Assembly: GCA_021325095.1 (NCBI GenBank)
Contig: JAJPHV010000045.1
Coordinates: forward strand, 1 to 64,000
Direction of reading: 5' to 3'
Length of the DNA stretch: 64,000 bases
From: Chloroflexota bacterium
GTDB lineage: Bacteria; Chloroflexota; Anaerolineae; Aggregatilineales; UBA2796
The notes under the pieces were generated by a model. It was not told the origin of the DNA, ran no database searches, and worked only from the letters and a program-made list of their open reading frames with translations. The position numbers and the translations under genes are program-made. Positions 1 to 8,391 of the stretch are shown here, in pieces (the first letter of the stretch is position 1; each line of letters starts with the position of its first letter).

Positions 1-107
1 ATGCCCGTAAGGGCAATCGATGAGGTCGATGCTAGCACACAAAGGAGAGATGCGCAATTCCGCTGTCGCGTCAACGCGACAGTCCCCTTGCGCTAAATTA
101 CCTATGG

Positions 108-737
108 ATGAAACGCATTGCGCGCGACCACTATGAAGATACGTTCTTGCAAGGCCCCTACTTCGACGCCGCCGATCCGGACTTCCACTCACTGTGTATG
201 CACTCATCCGCCGCCGACTTTACGTGGGGCAATACAGCCAGTGCGTGTGTAGCCGTTCTGCCCAACTCTCCACAGGAACTGCCGATCTTCTGGTGGACGC
301 GGGGGCCGCCCTGCAACGGCTGCTACGTTCCATTCTTCGTGCATGGCAGCAAACTGCCCGGCATGGTGAGCAATGCGGGAACCTTTGGCAAACGGGTGGT
401 CGGCGCGGATGCCGCTACAGAAGATACTTTTTCGTCGAATTCGTACTGGTGGCTGTTTCGGGAGCTGATGGACAGGGTCAAAGGGCATCCCATCGCCAGC
501 CTGCCCGGCTATTACCCGATCCGGAATCGCCGCGTCAGGGAACGCTTCGATCCGCTCGAACAGGAATTTGAGGCGGAACTGCCGGACGTGGTGAGGCAGG
601 CACGCGCGGCAAAGGACGCCAATCGTACCTCCCTCATCCTGGATGAATTCACGGAGCGGTGCGTACAGAGGGTAATGGTCGTGCTGCGTGAGCTTCTGTC
701 CGAGTTCTCGGCGGGTAGCTCAGGAGGTAAACCGTAG
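108..737 (+). CDS. C69-family (secernin-like) dipeptidase, C-terminal part, 5' end missing or broken
   Basis: The 209 residues resemble the C-terminal half of peptidase family C69/secernin: RDHYEDT near the start, CMHSSAADFTWGNTASA at about residues 30-46, then a WW-T-x-G-x-P-C segment and a PFF segment. Family members are normally about 400 residues and carry the catalytic Cys near the N terminus, which is absent here. The reading frame is open upstream only to a TAG at 33-35, and the preceding bases give no obvious start or ribosome site, so ATG 108 is nominal. The rest of the gene is either outside the window in another frame after a frameshift, or lost. It is followed by the convergent cytochrome gene with a 34-base gap. 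The family call is by remembered motif resemblance only. Confidence 0.5.
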   Translation: MKRIARDHYEDTFLQGPYFDAADPDFHSLCMHSSAADFTWGNTASACVAVLPNSPQELPIFWWTRGPPCNGCYVPFFVHGSKLPGMVSNAGTFGKRVVGADAATEDTFSSNSYWWLFRELMDRVKGHPIASLPGYYPIRNRRVRERFDPLEQEFEAELPDVVRQARAAKDANRTSLILDEFTERCVQRVMVVLRELLSEFSAGSSGGKP

Positions 738-771
738 TTGAAAGAGCAGCAGTATCGGCCCGCGCATCACA

Positions 772-1548
772 TTACCGTCGTTCGCGCAGCAGGCGGTCCA
801 TGCTTTCTGGCCTTTCCCCGGCGTCTCTGTGACAGGTATCGCAGGCTTGCTGCGTGATGTCCCGGAGGACGAACTTCAACTGTGCATCGGCGTTGGCCGA
901 TTTGTGCGCCAGGTGGCAGTCTGTACAGAGCAAGGAAGTATTCACCGTCCGCAGCCTGCCGAAGCGCCGCCCGCCGCCGGTGGGCGTGACAAGCTGCTGG
1001 CCGCTGGCAACCAGGGCTGCCGTCTGTGGCAGCCAGTTATGGAAATGAGTCTGGATACCGTTTACGGTGAGCAACGTATCCGTGTGACAACTGATACAGG
1101 CGGCGTTGGGCAGCGCTGGCTGGTAAATGGTGGTCTTCTCGGTAGCCGGGTCTGCCTTTCCCAGGATGAAGACGGCTACGTCGCGCCCGCCGAGTGCCAG
1201 CGTATCGATCCGTTGATTCAGGCTCGAATCGCCACGATGACAGTTGATACAGGCGAAGCTCTGGTTCTTGTCGTGCGCCTGCTGGTAGTGGGCCGTCGCC
1301 AGATCGGGAATCGCTGCGCCATTGTTGGCGATGGCTGCCGCCGCCCGGTTGAAATAGGTGGTTTCCGGCACGGTGTGGCAGGCAATACAGAAAGTGTCGT
1401 GCTCCTCTAGCATCGAGGCCCCGACAAAGCCCGCGCTCGCCAGAATGACGAGCAAGACGGGAACACCGACCAGCAACAGAAGCCAGCGACGGCGCGGATG
1501 GCCTCTAACCGGAGGCTTTTGATCGGACAAGGCAACATCGACGGGCAT
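772..1548 (-). CDS. Membrane-anchored five-heme c-type cytochrome (NapC/NirT-like)
   Basis: A 258-residue protein with an Arg-rich N terminus, one membrane helix (about residues 22-45) and five CxxCH heme-binding motifs at residues 54-58, 100-104, 151-155, 208-212 and 236-240. This is the layout of quinol-oxidising NapC/NirT/NrfH-type cytochromes, which pass electrons from the membrane quinone pool to periplasmic or extracellular reductases. Those usually have four hemes in a shorter protein, so the fifth motif suggests a TorC-like or family-specific variant. No reductase gene is adjacent, so the partner is unknown. The final CxxCH is followed by a short charged tail. The heme count is seen directly; the quinol dehydrogenase role is inferred. 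Confidence 0.8.
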   Translation of the reverse strand: MPVDVALSDQKPPVRGHPRRRWLLLLVGVPVLLVILASAGFVGASMLEEHDTFCIACHTVPETTYFNRAAAAIANNGAAIPDLATAHYQQAHDKNQSFACINCHRGDSSLNQRIDTLALGGRDVAVFILGKADPATEKTTIYQPALPNAACISCHTDTLLTVNGIQTHFHNWLPQTAALVASGQQLVTPTGGGRRFGRLRTVNTSLLCTDCHLAHKSANADAQLKFVLRDITQQACDTCHRDAGERPESMDRLLRERR

Positions 1549-1649
1549 GGCTCTGCCGCTCCCCTGTGTGGATTAAGGAGACAATACGATGAACAGGAGC
1601 ATCTTAGGCAAAAGATGCGAAGAAGTTATTCAGATTAAATGAGAATCTC

Positions 1650-1679
1650 CTGAGAAAGTGCCAGAGATTGGCGTATAAT
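1650..1679 (+). promoter_or_regulatory. Possible promoter of the 1759 gene
   Basis: A perfect TATAAT lies at 1674-1679, 80 bases before the start codon. The best -35 candidate is a weak CTGAGA at 1650-1655 with an 18-base spacer. The 1549-1758 gap between the two divergent genes also holds the 5' region of the cytochrome gene, for which I found no clear promoter. Confidence 0.35.
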
Positions 1680-1758
1680 CAGCCACAGTTAATCAGCCAC
1701 AGGATGACTGTCACCGTGTGACTGTCCCTGTCACCAACCAGACCAGAGGGGAACGACG

Positions 1759-2307
1759 ATGACGATTCCGGAAAAGACGATGGCCGAACTGTTGCAGCTT
1801 GGCGGGCAATATCTGCTGCCGATTGCCGCATTGCTCCGTGCCCTGTATTCCGGGCTGCGCGGCAAATTCCCGGAAGGGCTGTCACAGATCGCAGTTGCCA
1901 GCCTGTTCGCCGGGCTGACGGCGGCGGTAGGCAACGAGGCGCTGGACATTCGCTCCATCGCTCTGAAAATCCTGGGAAATACCGTCTTTATGGCTGGACT
2001 GCTGGCTTTTATCATGAGCTACCTGCTGAGGCAGCCGAATCGCGGGCGCGTGTTCGACGGGGTTGTCGGGGCTGTGATCGGGCTGATCAGCTTTGCGATT
2101 ATGGTTGTTGTCCTGGACAATCCCTGGCCCTGGTGGGCGTTCCCGGCGGCAATGGCGGCAGGGGCAGCGGCCTTTATCGTGCTGCGCATCCTGTTACGCC
2201 AGATCGCCAGACTGGTGAGAATCGCCACCTATTTCATCGTGATCGGAATCATTGTTGTCATTGGCGCGGGCGGGATTCTGCTGTACCAGACGTTGACGCA
2301 GCGCTGA
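1759..2307 (+). CDS. Hypothetical multi-pass membrane protein
   Basis: A 182-residue hydrophobic protein with about five predicted membrane segments (roughly residues 38-56, 68-88, 98-118, 123-144 and 154-176), separated by short Arg-containing loops. I do not recognise the family. The ATG at 1759 follows a GAGGGGAA ribosome site with good spacing. It stands alone: the next gene is 270 bases away behind its own promoter candidate, and a REP-like palindrome follows the stop. No catalytic or binding motif is visible. Confidence 0.65.
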   Translation: MTIPEKTMAELLQLGGQYLLPIAALLRALYSGLRGKFPEGLSQIAVASLFAGLTAAVGNEALDIRSIALKILGNTVFMAGLLAFIMSYLLRQPNRGRVFDGVVGAVIGLISFAIMVVVLDNPWPWWAFPAAMAAGAAAFIVLRILLRQIARLVRIATYFIVIGIIVVIGAGGILLYQTLTQR

Positions 2308-2326
2308 TGGCGTACCTGGCTGTATC

Positions 2327-2369
2327 AACCTCACCCCCCGCTCCTCTCCGCACATAGAGAGGGGGAACC
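2327..2369. repeat. REP-like palindrome copy 1
   Basis: The pattern CTCACCCCC, a short spacer, CTCTCC, a short loop, then GAGAGGGGG matches the family seen in several other gaps (14724, 19889, 23879, 34391, 48264). It lies just downstream of the membrane-protein gene and can form a stem-loop. Confidence 0.55.
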
Positions 2370-2462
2370 AGCCAGCAACAGCCGCTGTTTAGGGCAGCCG
2401 CTTTCAGACATACCGACGCCTCGCCTGCGATCCCCGGACGCTTCCGCCAGTGTGGTAAACTG

Positions 2463-2492
2463 TTGTCAGCAGCGTTGGGTTTGCGCTATTAT
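2463..2492 (+). promoter_or_regulatory. Sigma70-like promoter for the C39-TPR gene pair
   Basis: TTGTCA at 2463-2468 and TATTAT at 2487-2492 are separated by 18 bases. It would give a leader of roughly 80 bases before ATG 2582. No other promoter-like site was seen between 2370 and 2581. Confidence 0.45.
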
Positions 2493-2581
2493 TTGCCGCC
2501 CATAATCGGCTCGTAAGGATTATCGTTCACGATGGCTGCCGCATAGAGGAATGATTTGCGCAGCACATTCAGGAGATCGTC

Positions 2582-4111
2582 ATGCTGGATCAGCAGGGTT
2601 CACCTGCGATCAACACGCGGGTTTCGTCCTCGAATAAGCCGCCGATCAACGTGATGAAGTGGGCACTCGGTTGTGCCGGGGTGGGCATGATGCTCTGTAC
2701 GGGAGCGATCATGTTTTCGCTGATCGTGGCCCCGGCCCTGTTCCGCAGTCTCGATTCCGATCTGCAATTCCGGATCGTGCGGCGCTTCCCCTTCCTGGCT
2801 TCTTTGCAGGATCGCCCGACGCCGCCCTTCAAGGCCCTGCCCGCCGTCGGCGCGACCAGCGCCAATGCCCTGGCCTTGCTGTCCACGCCAGTCAACACCC
2901 CGACGGCTTCGTCCACACGCACGAGCACCCCGGCAGGTGATAACAGTAGCGCGGGAATGCCGCCCGTGCAGCCATCGGGGACGGGCAGATCCGTACTGTC
3001 CACCGATACGCCGGTGGCGGCGGGTGTCATTGCCAGCCCGACGGAAGTGTTCGCCCCGCAGCCAACAGCGACTCTTGTGCCGACGCGCGTCGAGCCGCCC
3101 ACCGCAACGGCGGTTCCACTGCCGGTTTCGTTCCACGCCACGGGTTACAAATGGGTTCCGCAGACCTGGAACAACTGCGGGCCTGCCAATCTGACCCAGG
3201 CGCTGGAGCCGTTCGGCTGGCAGCAAGATCAGAAAGTGGCGGCGGCGTTCCTGAAGCCGAACAAGGAAGATAAGAACGTCAGTCCCTGGCAGATGGTCGA
3301 GTTCGTTAACCAGAAAACCAACCTCAAGGCATTGATGCGGGTAGCCGGCGATCTGCCGCTGATCAAGCGCCTGATCACGCAGCGCTTCTCGGTGATCCTG
3401 GAAACGGGTTACAACGTTGCCAACGAGGGCTGGATGGGCCATTACCTGACGGTGATCGGGTACGACGATAACCTGCGCGTATTCTATGGTCTGGATACTT
3501 ACCTGGGCGCGGATGCCGATAACCAGGGCTACAAAGAGCCGGTAGATGATCTGGACGAGCGCTGGCAGCAGTTCAACCGGCTGTATATGGTCATTTACCC
3601 GAAGGAACGCGAGGGCGAACTGGCCGCCATCCTCGGCCCGGACGCCGACCTGACGTATAATGCGCAGCATGCCCTGAGCGTGGCCCGCGCCGAAGCGACC
3701 TACAAGCCCAACAACCAGTTCGCCTGGTTCAATATGGGCAGCAGCTACACCCTGCTCGGCCAGTATAAGGAGGCAGCCACCGCCTTCGACCAGGCGTCGA
3801 GCGTAGGGGGTGGGCTTCCATTCCGTATGCTCTGGTATCAGTTTGGCCCCTACGAGGCTTATTACAACGTGGGCAACTACGCGAACGTGATGGCGCTGGT
3901 CAATGCCACGCTGCAAACGACCACGTATGTCGAGGAGACGTACTACTGGCGGGGCATGGTCTCGGCGGCCCAGGGCAACAAGGACAAAGCGATAGAGGAC
4001 TTCAAGCGCGTGCTGCAATTCAACCCGAATTTCCTGCCTGCTGCCGAGAAACTCAGCGAAGTGCAGGCCGGTAACTTCAAAGCGCCCGCCATTGCGCAGG
4101 CCAACCAGTGA
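2582..4111 (+). CDS. Membrane-anchored C39-like cysteine peptidase with TPR repeats (paralogue A)
   Basis: A 509-residue protein in four parts. There is a short cytoplasmic N terminus and a membrane helix at about residues 27-52. A Thr/Ser/Pro-rich extracellular linker covers about 85-180. A papain-like Peptidase_C39_2 domain follows, with Cys199 in an NNCGPANL motif, His287 in GWMGHY and a following YDD turn. The C-terminal third (about 345-500) holds TPR-type helices, including an NPN-type repeat end. The protein is probably exported and tethered, cleaving or binding extracellular peptides; the substrate is unknown. The gene is the first of a tandem pair whose copies share domain order and length, and its TGA overlaps the next ATG by one base. 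The catalytic Cys and His are present, so activity is plausible. Confidence 0.8.
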   Translation: MLDQQGSPAINTRVSSSNKPPINVMKWALGCAGVGMMLCTGAIMFSLIVAPALFRSLDSDLQFRIVRRFPFLASLQDRPTPPFKALPAVGATSANALALLSTPVNTPTASSTRTSTPAGDNSSAGMPPVQPSGTGRSVLSTDTPVAAGVIASPTEVFAPQPTATLVPTRVEPPTATAVPLPVSFHATGYKWVPQTWNNCGPANLTQALEPFGWQQDQKVAAAFLKPNKEDKNVSPWQMVEFVNQKTNLKALMRVAGDLPLIKRLITQRFSVILETGYNVANEGWMGHYLTVIGYDDNLRVFYGLDTYLGADADNQGYKEPVDDLDERWQQFNRLYMVIYPKEREGELAAILGPDADLTYNAQHALSVARAEATYKPNNQFAWFNMGSSYTLLGQYKEAATAFDQASSVGGGLPFRMLWYQFGPYEAYYNVGNYANVMALVNATLQTTTYVEETYYWRGMVSAAQGNKDKAIEDFKRVLQFNPNFLPAAEKLSEVQAGNFKAPAIAQANQ

Positions 4112-5637
4112 TGCAGAACAACAGGATGCTGCCTGCACCGCCCCCCCCGGCGCATTCCAGGCTGAACCTCATCAAATGGACACTGGGCTGCACCGGCCTG
4201 GGGATGCTGACCTTTACCGGGCTGACAATGGTGGCGCTGATCGTGACGCCCATCGTTTTCCGCAGCCTCGATCCTGAAATCCAGTACAAGATCGTGAAGC
4301 GGCTGCCGTTCATGGCGTCCTTCCAGCCCACGCAGCCGTACAAGTATCTGCCGACCATTGCTGCGACGAACGCCAATGCCATTGCGCTGCTGTCCACGCC
4401 GTTGAGTACCAGACCTCCGGGTCGCGTGGCCGTCATTTCCGCGCAGTCGTCGGGACAGGCGGTGGGGCTGGCGGCGGGCGGCCAGGGCGGCGCACTGCCT
4501 ACCGAGTCGACCCAGACCCCGCAGGACAACCATCTGCCGACGCCGATCCTGGCGACGGTCACGCCGCTGCTGGGGCCAGTGGATGCCAACCCCACACCCG
4601 TGATCGGCGAGACGCCGCAGCCGACGCCGACCTACGTACCGACGCCAACCAATATCCCTGTGCCGCGCAGTTTCCACTCCACTAACTTTCATCTTGTCTC
4701 ACAGGACTGGAATAGCTGCGGCCCGGCCAACCTGACCCAGGCGCTTCAATACTATGGCTGGAAAGGCGATCAGAAAGAGGCGCAAGCGTACCTGAAGCCT
4801 AACCGGGAAGATCGCAACGTCAGCCCCTGGCAGATGGTCGATTTCGTCAATTACAAGACGGGCGTGAAAGCCTTGTGGCGCGTGGCGGGCGACATGGAAC
4901 TGGTCAAAAAGCTGGTGTCGCAGCGCTTTGCCGTCATCCTCGAAGCGGGCTACGACGTGCCCGGCCAGGGCTGGATGGGCCATTACGCGACCATCACCGG
5001 TTATGACGATGACAGCAGCGTGTTGTACTGGCTGGACACCAACCAGAGCGATCCGAACACGGCGGGCGTGCGCGAGAAGATGGCCGACTTCGACGCGCGC
5101 TGGCAGCAGTTCAACCGGTTATACATTGTGGTTTACAGCAAAGACCGGGAAGGCGAACTGGCGGGGATTCTCGGCCCGGATGCCGACCTGACCTACAATG
5201 CGCATCATGCGCTGAGTGTGGCGCGCACCGAAGCCTCGGCGCATCCCAACAACCAGTATGCGTGGTTCAACGTTGGCAGCAGTTACACCCTGCTCGGCCA
5301 GTACAAAGAGGCGGCTTACGCCTTTGATCAGGCGTCGAGCGTCGGCAGCGGGCTGCCCTTCCGCATCCTGTGGTATCAGTTCACGCCCTACGAAGCCTAT
5401 TACAACGTCGGCAATTACAGCCAGGTGATCGCATTGACCCAGACCTCCTCCGCCTACGTGGAGGAGACCTTCTACTGGCGAGGGCTGGCCGAGGCAGCGC
5501 TGGGCAAAACGGCGCAGGCTATCGAGGATTTCCGGCGGGCGTTGAAATTCAACCCGAATTTTACGTTGGCGGCGGACAAGCTGGCCCAGGTGCAGAACGG
5601 CAATTACACCCCGCCCATTGTCGCGCAGGCGAAATAG
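4111..5637 (+). CDS. Membrane-anchored C39-like cysteine peptidase with TPR repeats (paralogue B)
   Basis: This paralogue has the same layout as the preceding gene: membrane helix (about residues 20-48), Thr/Pro linker, C39-like domain with Cys203 in a NSCGPANL motif and His291 in GWMGHY, then TPR repeats. The two proteins are near-identical in the catalytic and TPR segments but differ in the linker, which here contains repeated PTPTP runs. I chose ATG 4111 because it overlaps the upstream TGA (TGATG), implying translational coupling; GTG 4108 is also in frame. A strong terminator follows the stop, closing the two-gene operon. The pair looks like a recent tandem duplication whose linkers have diverged. 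Confidence 0.8.
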   Translation: MQNNRMLPAPPPPAHSRLNLIKWTLGCTGLGMLTFTGLTMVALIVTPIVFRSLDPEIQYKIVKRLPFMASFQPTQPYKYLPTIAATNANAIALLSTPLSTRPPGRVAVISAQSSGQAVGLAAGGQGGALPTESTQTPQDNHLPTPILATVTPLLGPVDANPTPVIGETPQPTPTYVPTPTNIPVPRSFHSTNFHLVSQDWNSCGPANLTQALQYYGWKGDQKEAQAYLKPNREDRNVSPWQMVDFVNYKTGVKALWRVAGDMELVKKLVSQRFAVILEAGYDVPGQGWMGHYATITGYDDDSSVLYWLDTNQSDPNTAGVREKMADFDARWQQFNRLYIVVYSKDREGELAGILGPDADLTYNAHHALSVARTEASAHPNNQYAWFNVGSSYTLLGQYKEAAYAFDQASSVGSGLPFRILWYQFTPYEAYYNVGNYSQVIALTQTSSAYVEETFYWRGLAEAALGKTAQAIEDFRRALKFNPNFTLAADKLAQVQNGNYTPPIVAQAK

Positions 5638-5658
5638 GTCATTGTCGTAATCAAAAGC

Positions 5659-5690
5659 AAAACGCCGGGAGGCTGTTTCTTCCGGCGTTT
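5659..5690 (+). terminator. Intrinsic terminator of the C39-TPR operon
   Basis: AAACGCCGG (5660-5668) pairs with CCGGCGTTT (5682-5690) around a 13-base loop, beginning 22 bases after the stop codon and followed by an AT-rich tail. Confidence 0.75.
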
Positions 5691-5709
5691 ATCATTGCTG
5701 CATTGGCGT

Positions 5710-5784
5710 TGGCTCCCGAGGTAGGACTCGAACCTACAACCCATCGGTTAACAGCCGATTGCTCTGCCATTGAGCTACTCGGGA
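5710..5784 (-). tRNA. tRNA-Asn (anticodon GTT)
   Basis: On the minus strand the 7-bp acceptor stem is TCCCGAG (5784-5778) with CTCGGGA (5720-5714), followed by discriminator G and an encoded CCA at 5712-5710. The D arm begins TAGCTCAATGGCAGAGCA, the anticodon loop is CTGTTAA, giving GTT, and the T arm contains GGTTCGAACC. All cloverleaf elements are present. No integrase or direct repeat is seen next to it. Confidence 0.95.
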
Positions 5785-5895
5785 AAATCATGGCAACGGC
5801 GAAAATCGTACCAGATGCGGCGCGGCCTGTCAAGACAAAGTTGCGCCAGGGCGGCAGGGGAAACTTTTCCCTGACCGCCGCTCTGCCTTGAAGGT

Positions 5896-6597
5896 CTATG
5901 CCCTTCCCCACTTTTCGTAAGCGGCGTCGAAGGACATGCCCTTTGCCACGTCCTCGCGCATTCCCTGTTCCCGGCGCTCCATGTCTTCGGCCCTGACGAG
6001 TGCCTCCATTGCAATAGCTTGTGGAACGACGATCACGCCGTCGGCCTCGCCGATGATCCAGTCGCCCGGCGATACGCGCACGCGGCTGGTAACTGTGCCC
6101 GGCATCCCGACGGTCACGTTGACCGCATTGAGCCGCCAGCGCTGAGATGACTCGATAGGGGACGTGCCACGCGCACAGGGCGTAAAGTCCGGGATCACTT
6201 CCAGGCCCAACCAGTCACGGATATACGAATCGAGGACGATGCCCCGCGCGCCGCCCTGCTTCAAAGCCCAGCTTGTCATCTCGCCGAATTTGCCGGCGTG
6301 CTGTTCGCCACCCGTTTCGACCACGACCACGCAGCCGGGATAAAGACTTTTGCGCAGTTCTTCAAAATAGTTGCCGACCCAGTCGCTGCCCTCTTCGCCG
6401 CGCGGAACCGGATAGGCGCTGCCGCGGACCGTTATGACGCGACCAGCCAGGTGACGATGCGGGAAAAGGGGCTTGATGCCCAGATCGAGGCACTGGTTCG
6501 GGTAGCCCATTTTGTCCAGCGTATCATAGACGTTGGCGACCCGAATCTTGTCCCAACGCGCCTGCAACTCAACGATAGATTGTTCTTGTTCGGCCAT
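5896..6597 (-). CDS. RraA-like / HMG aldolase-family protein
   Basis: A 233-residue protein of the RraA-like fold, which includes 4-hydroxy-4-methyl-2-oxoglutarate aldolases, oxaloacetate decarboxylases and the RNase E regulator RraA. Family features are the N-terminal VANVYDTLDKMG segment, a Gly-rich strand before the active site, and the Arg-Asp pair in DSYIRDW that contacts substrate and metal in the aldolases. PGDWI and GVIVVP near residues 178-195 match the conserved C-terminal core. It lies 104 bases downstream of an enolase-superfamily dehydratase on the same strand, so a role in sugar-acid or 2-oxo-acid breakdown is more likely than RNA metabolism. The exact substrate cannot be read from sequence. 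Confidence 0.8.
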   Translation of the reverse strand: MAEQEQSIVELQARWDKIRVANVYDTLDKMGYPNQCLDLGIKPLFPHRHLAGRVITVRGSAYPVPRGEEGSDWVGNYFEELRKSLYPGCVVVVETGGEQHAGKFGEMTSWALKQGGARGIVLDSYIRDWLGLEVIPDFTPCARGTSPIESSQRWRLNAVNVTVGMPGTVTSRVRVSPGDWIIGEADGVIVVPQAIAMEALVRAEDMERREQGMREDVAKGMSFDAAYEKWGRA

Positions 6598-6701
6598 TTA
6601 TTATTCCTCAATAGTCTATGGATCGCCCGATCAAGAGGACGGCGCAGGACAACATAGTCGAAGACGCACGTCCTGTTGGTTGGCAAGCAGGGCTGTCAGA
6701 T

Positions 6702-7865
6702 TCAGTCGAAGTAAGTGTCCCCATTCCAGAGCAACGATCTGGCTGCTTTGTCGTTCAGCTCGACGCCGATGCCGGGGCGCTCAGAAACGGTCATGTAACC
6801 GTTTTCGATAAAGGGCTTGTCGCCGTCGCACAGATCGCTCCACCAGGGTATGTTGAGCGCGTGCAGTTCCAGCACCAGGAAGTTCGGTATCGAGGCCAGA
6901 ACGTGGCAGGCTGCCATCATCCCAAGCGGGGAGGAGACGTTGTGAGGAGCCACCGGGATGTAATGAGCGTCGGCCATATCTGCAATTCGCTTGGCTTCGG
7001 CGATGCCGCCCGCTTTCGAGAGATCGGGCATGATCACGTCCACCGCTTTTTTAGCGAACAGTTCCAGGAATTCAAAGCGTGTGTACTGGTTCTCGCCTGT
7101 GCAGATCACGGTGCTGCTCGAAGCGCGCACCTGAGCCAGCGCGTCGATATTTTCAGCGGGAACGGGTTCTTCGAGCCAGAGCAGGCGCAGTGGTTCAACC
7201 GCTTTCGCCAGCGTGATGGCGGAAGGCAGGTCAAATTGGCCGTGACAATCAATCGCCAGGTCGATCTCGTAGCCCAGCGACTCCCGGATGCCCTCGATCA
7301 GGTCGATGATGTGCGTCATTTCCCGGGCGTCCACCGTCCAGTTGTAAGGGTCACGCTTGCTTGCGCCGGTATGGTCCACGTCGAATTTCACCGCACCGAA
7401 CCCTTTGCTGACCACTTCCTGCGCTTTGTCGCAATAGGCTTGCCTGTCGTCGGCCTCGCCCGCGTGGCAATCTGCGTAAAGCCTGATCTTGTCGCGGAAC
7501 TTGCCGCCAAGCAGCTTATAAATCGGCACATTCAGCGCTTTGCCCACGATGTCATAAAGGGCGTTGTCGATGCCGGTCAGCGCGAAGATCAGGGGCGCGT
7601 TGGTCGAACCCCCATAGCGGCCAACCCGCCGCAGCTTTTCGTAAATCAGGTTGACGTTGAAGGGGTCTTCGCCGATCAGCAGCGGCTTGAAAGCCAGAAG
7701 CGCGGCTTTGGTCGCAAAGCCCGAAAAGCCAGGGCCGCCCGAGTTGCACTCCCCCGTGCCGACGATGCCCTCGTCGGTGTAAATGCGCACAAAGGTCCAG
7801 ACACTGCCACCGCTGTGGGGTTCCTGCCGTCCGATGACGCAGGCTTGCACATCTGTAATTTTCAT
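6702..7865 (-). CDS. Enolase-superfamily (mandelate racemase/muconate lactonising) sugar-acid dehydratase
   Basis: A 387-residue protein with the N-terminal capping domain and the beta-barrel of the MR/MLE family. Seen motifs are KFD (catalytic Lys region), AIDCHGQFD (metal Asp, and the His found in the galactonate/mannonate dehydratase subgroup), LEEP, a GEN metal ligand and PDLSKAGG followed by APHN. The DxHG plus GEN plus PH pattern points to a D-galactonate or related acid-sugar dehydratase rather than a muconate enzyme. I start at ATG 7865, which follows AAGAGTGG; an upstream in-frame start would add 16 residues without a ribosome site. It probably forms a catabolic pair with the RraA-like gene downstream. 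Confidence 0.85.
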   Translation of the reverse strand: MKITDVQACVIGRQEPHSGGSVWTFVRIYTDEGIVGTGECNSGGPGFSGFATKAALLAFKPLLIGEDPFNVNLIYEKLRRVGRYGGSTNAPLIFALTGIDNALYDIVGKALNVPIYKLLGGKFRDKIRLYADCHAGEADDRQAYCDKAQEVVSKGFGAVKFDVDHTGASKRDPYNWTVDAREMTHIIDLIEGIRESLGYEIDLAIDCHGQFDLPSAITLAKAVEPLRLLWLEEPVPAENIDALAQVRASSSTVICTGENQYTRFEFLELFAKKAVDVIMPDLSKAGGIAEAKRIADMADAHYIPVAPHNVSSPLGMMAACHVLASIPNFLVLELHALNIPWWSDLCDGDKPFIENGYMTVSERPGIGVELNDKAARSLLWNGDTYFD

Positions 7866-8391
7866 TGCCACTCTTTTCATCAAGAAAAAAGGCGTTTGCA
7901 GGGTAAGCCGCATACAGTGTACGCGGAAGGGGGGAGCGCGCGCAAGAGACTGATCCTGCCGTGCTGGCAGCGCTGCTCAACGCCATGCTTCGACACGCCT
8001 ATCAAAAACGCGATCTGCCGCCCGATTGTGGGCTGGACATGCGGGGCAGCAATGAAACGCTCAACAACGCCCACTGGGCGGCTCTTTCGAGTGGCTGTTG
8101 CGATCCGTAGCACGACAAGCATGATCGGAAATCCTTCACGAGCTCGAATGAAGAACGTAAAGACGGAACCGATCACAATCAGCCGAAATATGACAAGAAT
8201 CACTATGCATACATTAGCTGCATAGCGAAATGGCTGTTAGCTGGCTGTTCTGATGTCCGGCTTCGTTACAAATTCTAAACTTTTGCCCAATTGACTCCAA
8301 TGAGCAACTCGCTTATGATGGAAGCGTTAAGGAAAAATTCATAACACCCTTCCGTCGTTAACACTATCACAATCATTGCAGGGGGCAGCCC
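7866..8391. other. Intergenic region between the dehydratase gene and the nucleoside operon
   Basis: This 526-base divergent gap holds a clear promoter at 8291-8319 for the rightward operon. A 107-codon minus-strand open frame (7880-8203) has a hydrophobic start but only a GTG codon and no ribosome site, so I do not call it a gene. No repeat or RNA structure was recognised. Confidence 0.5.
8291..8319 (+). promoter_or_regulatory. Sigma70 promoter of the nucleoside-sensing operon
   Basis: TTGACT (8291-8296), a 17-base spacer and TATGAT (8314-8319) form a near-consensus promoter. Predicted transcription starts near 8326, leaving a leader of about 65 bases before the response-regulator ATG at 8392, with GGGGG just upstream of that start. 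No other promoter-like site was seen in the short gaps between the next five genes. Confidence 0.7.

Noticed and set aside
2600..4138. A 512-codon open frame antisense to the first C39-TPR gene.
   Set aside because: Mirror of a well-supported gene, with no ribosome site or domain.
5710..5784. tRNA-Asn as an attachment site for a mobile element.
   Set aside because: No integrase, no direct repeat of the tRNA 3' end, and the downstream genes look chromosomal.
7880..8203. A 107-codon minus-strand open frame with a hydrophobic start upstream of the dehydratase gene.
   Set aside because: It needs a GTG start with no ribosome site, overlaps the region just before the operon promoter, and the product has no recognised pattern.
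6618..8225. A 535-codon plus-strand frame across the RraA/dehydratase pair and the promoter gap.
   Set aside because: It crosses two supported minus-strand genes and has no domain of its own.
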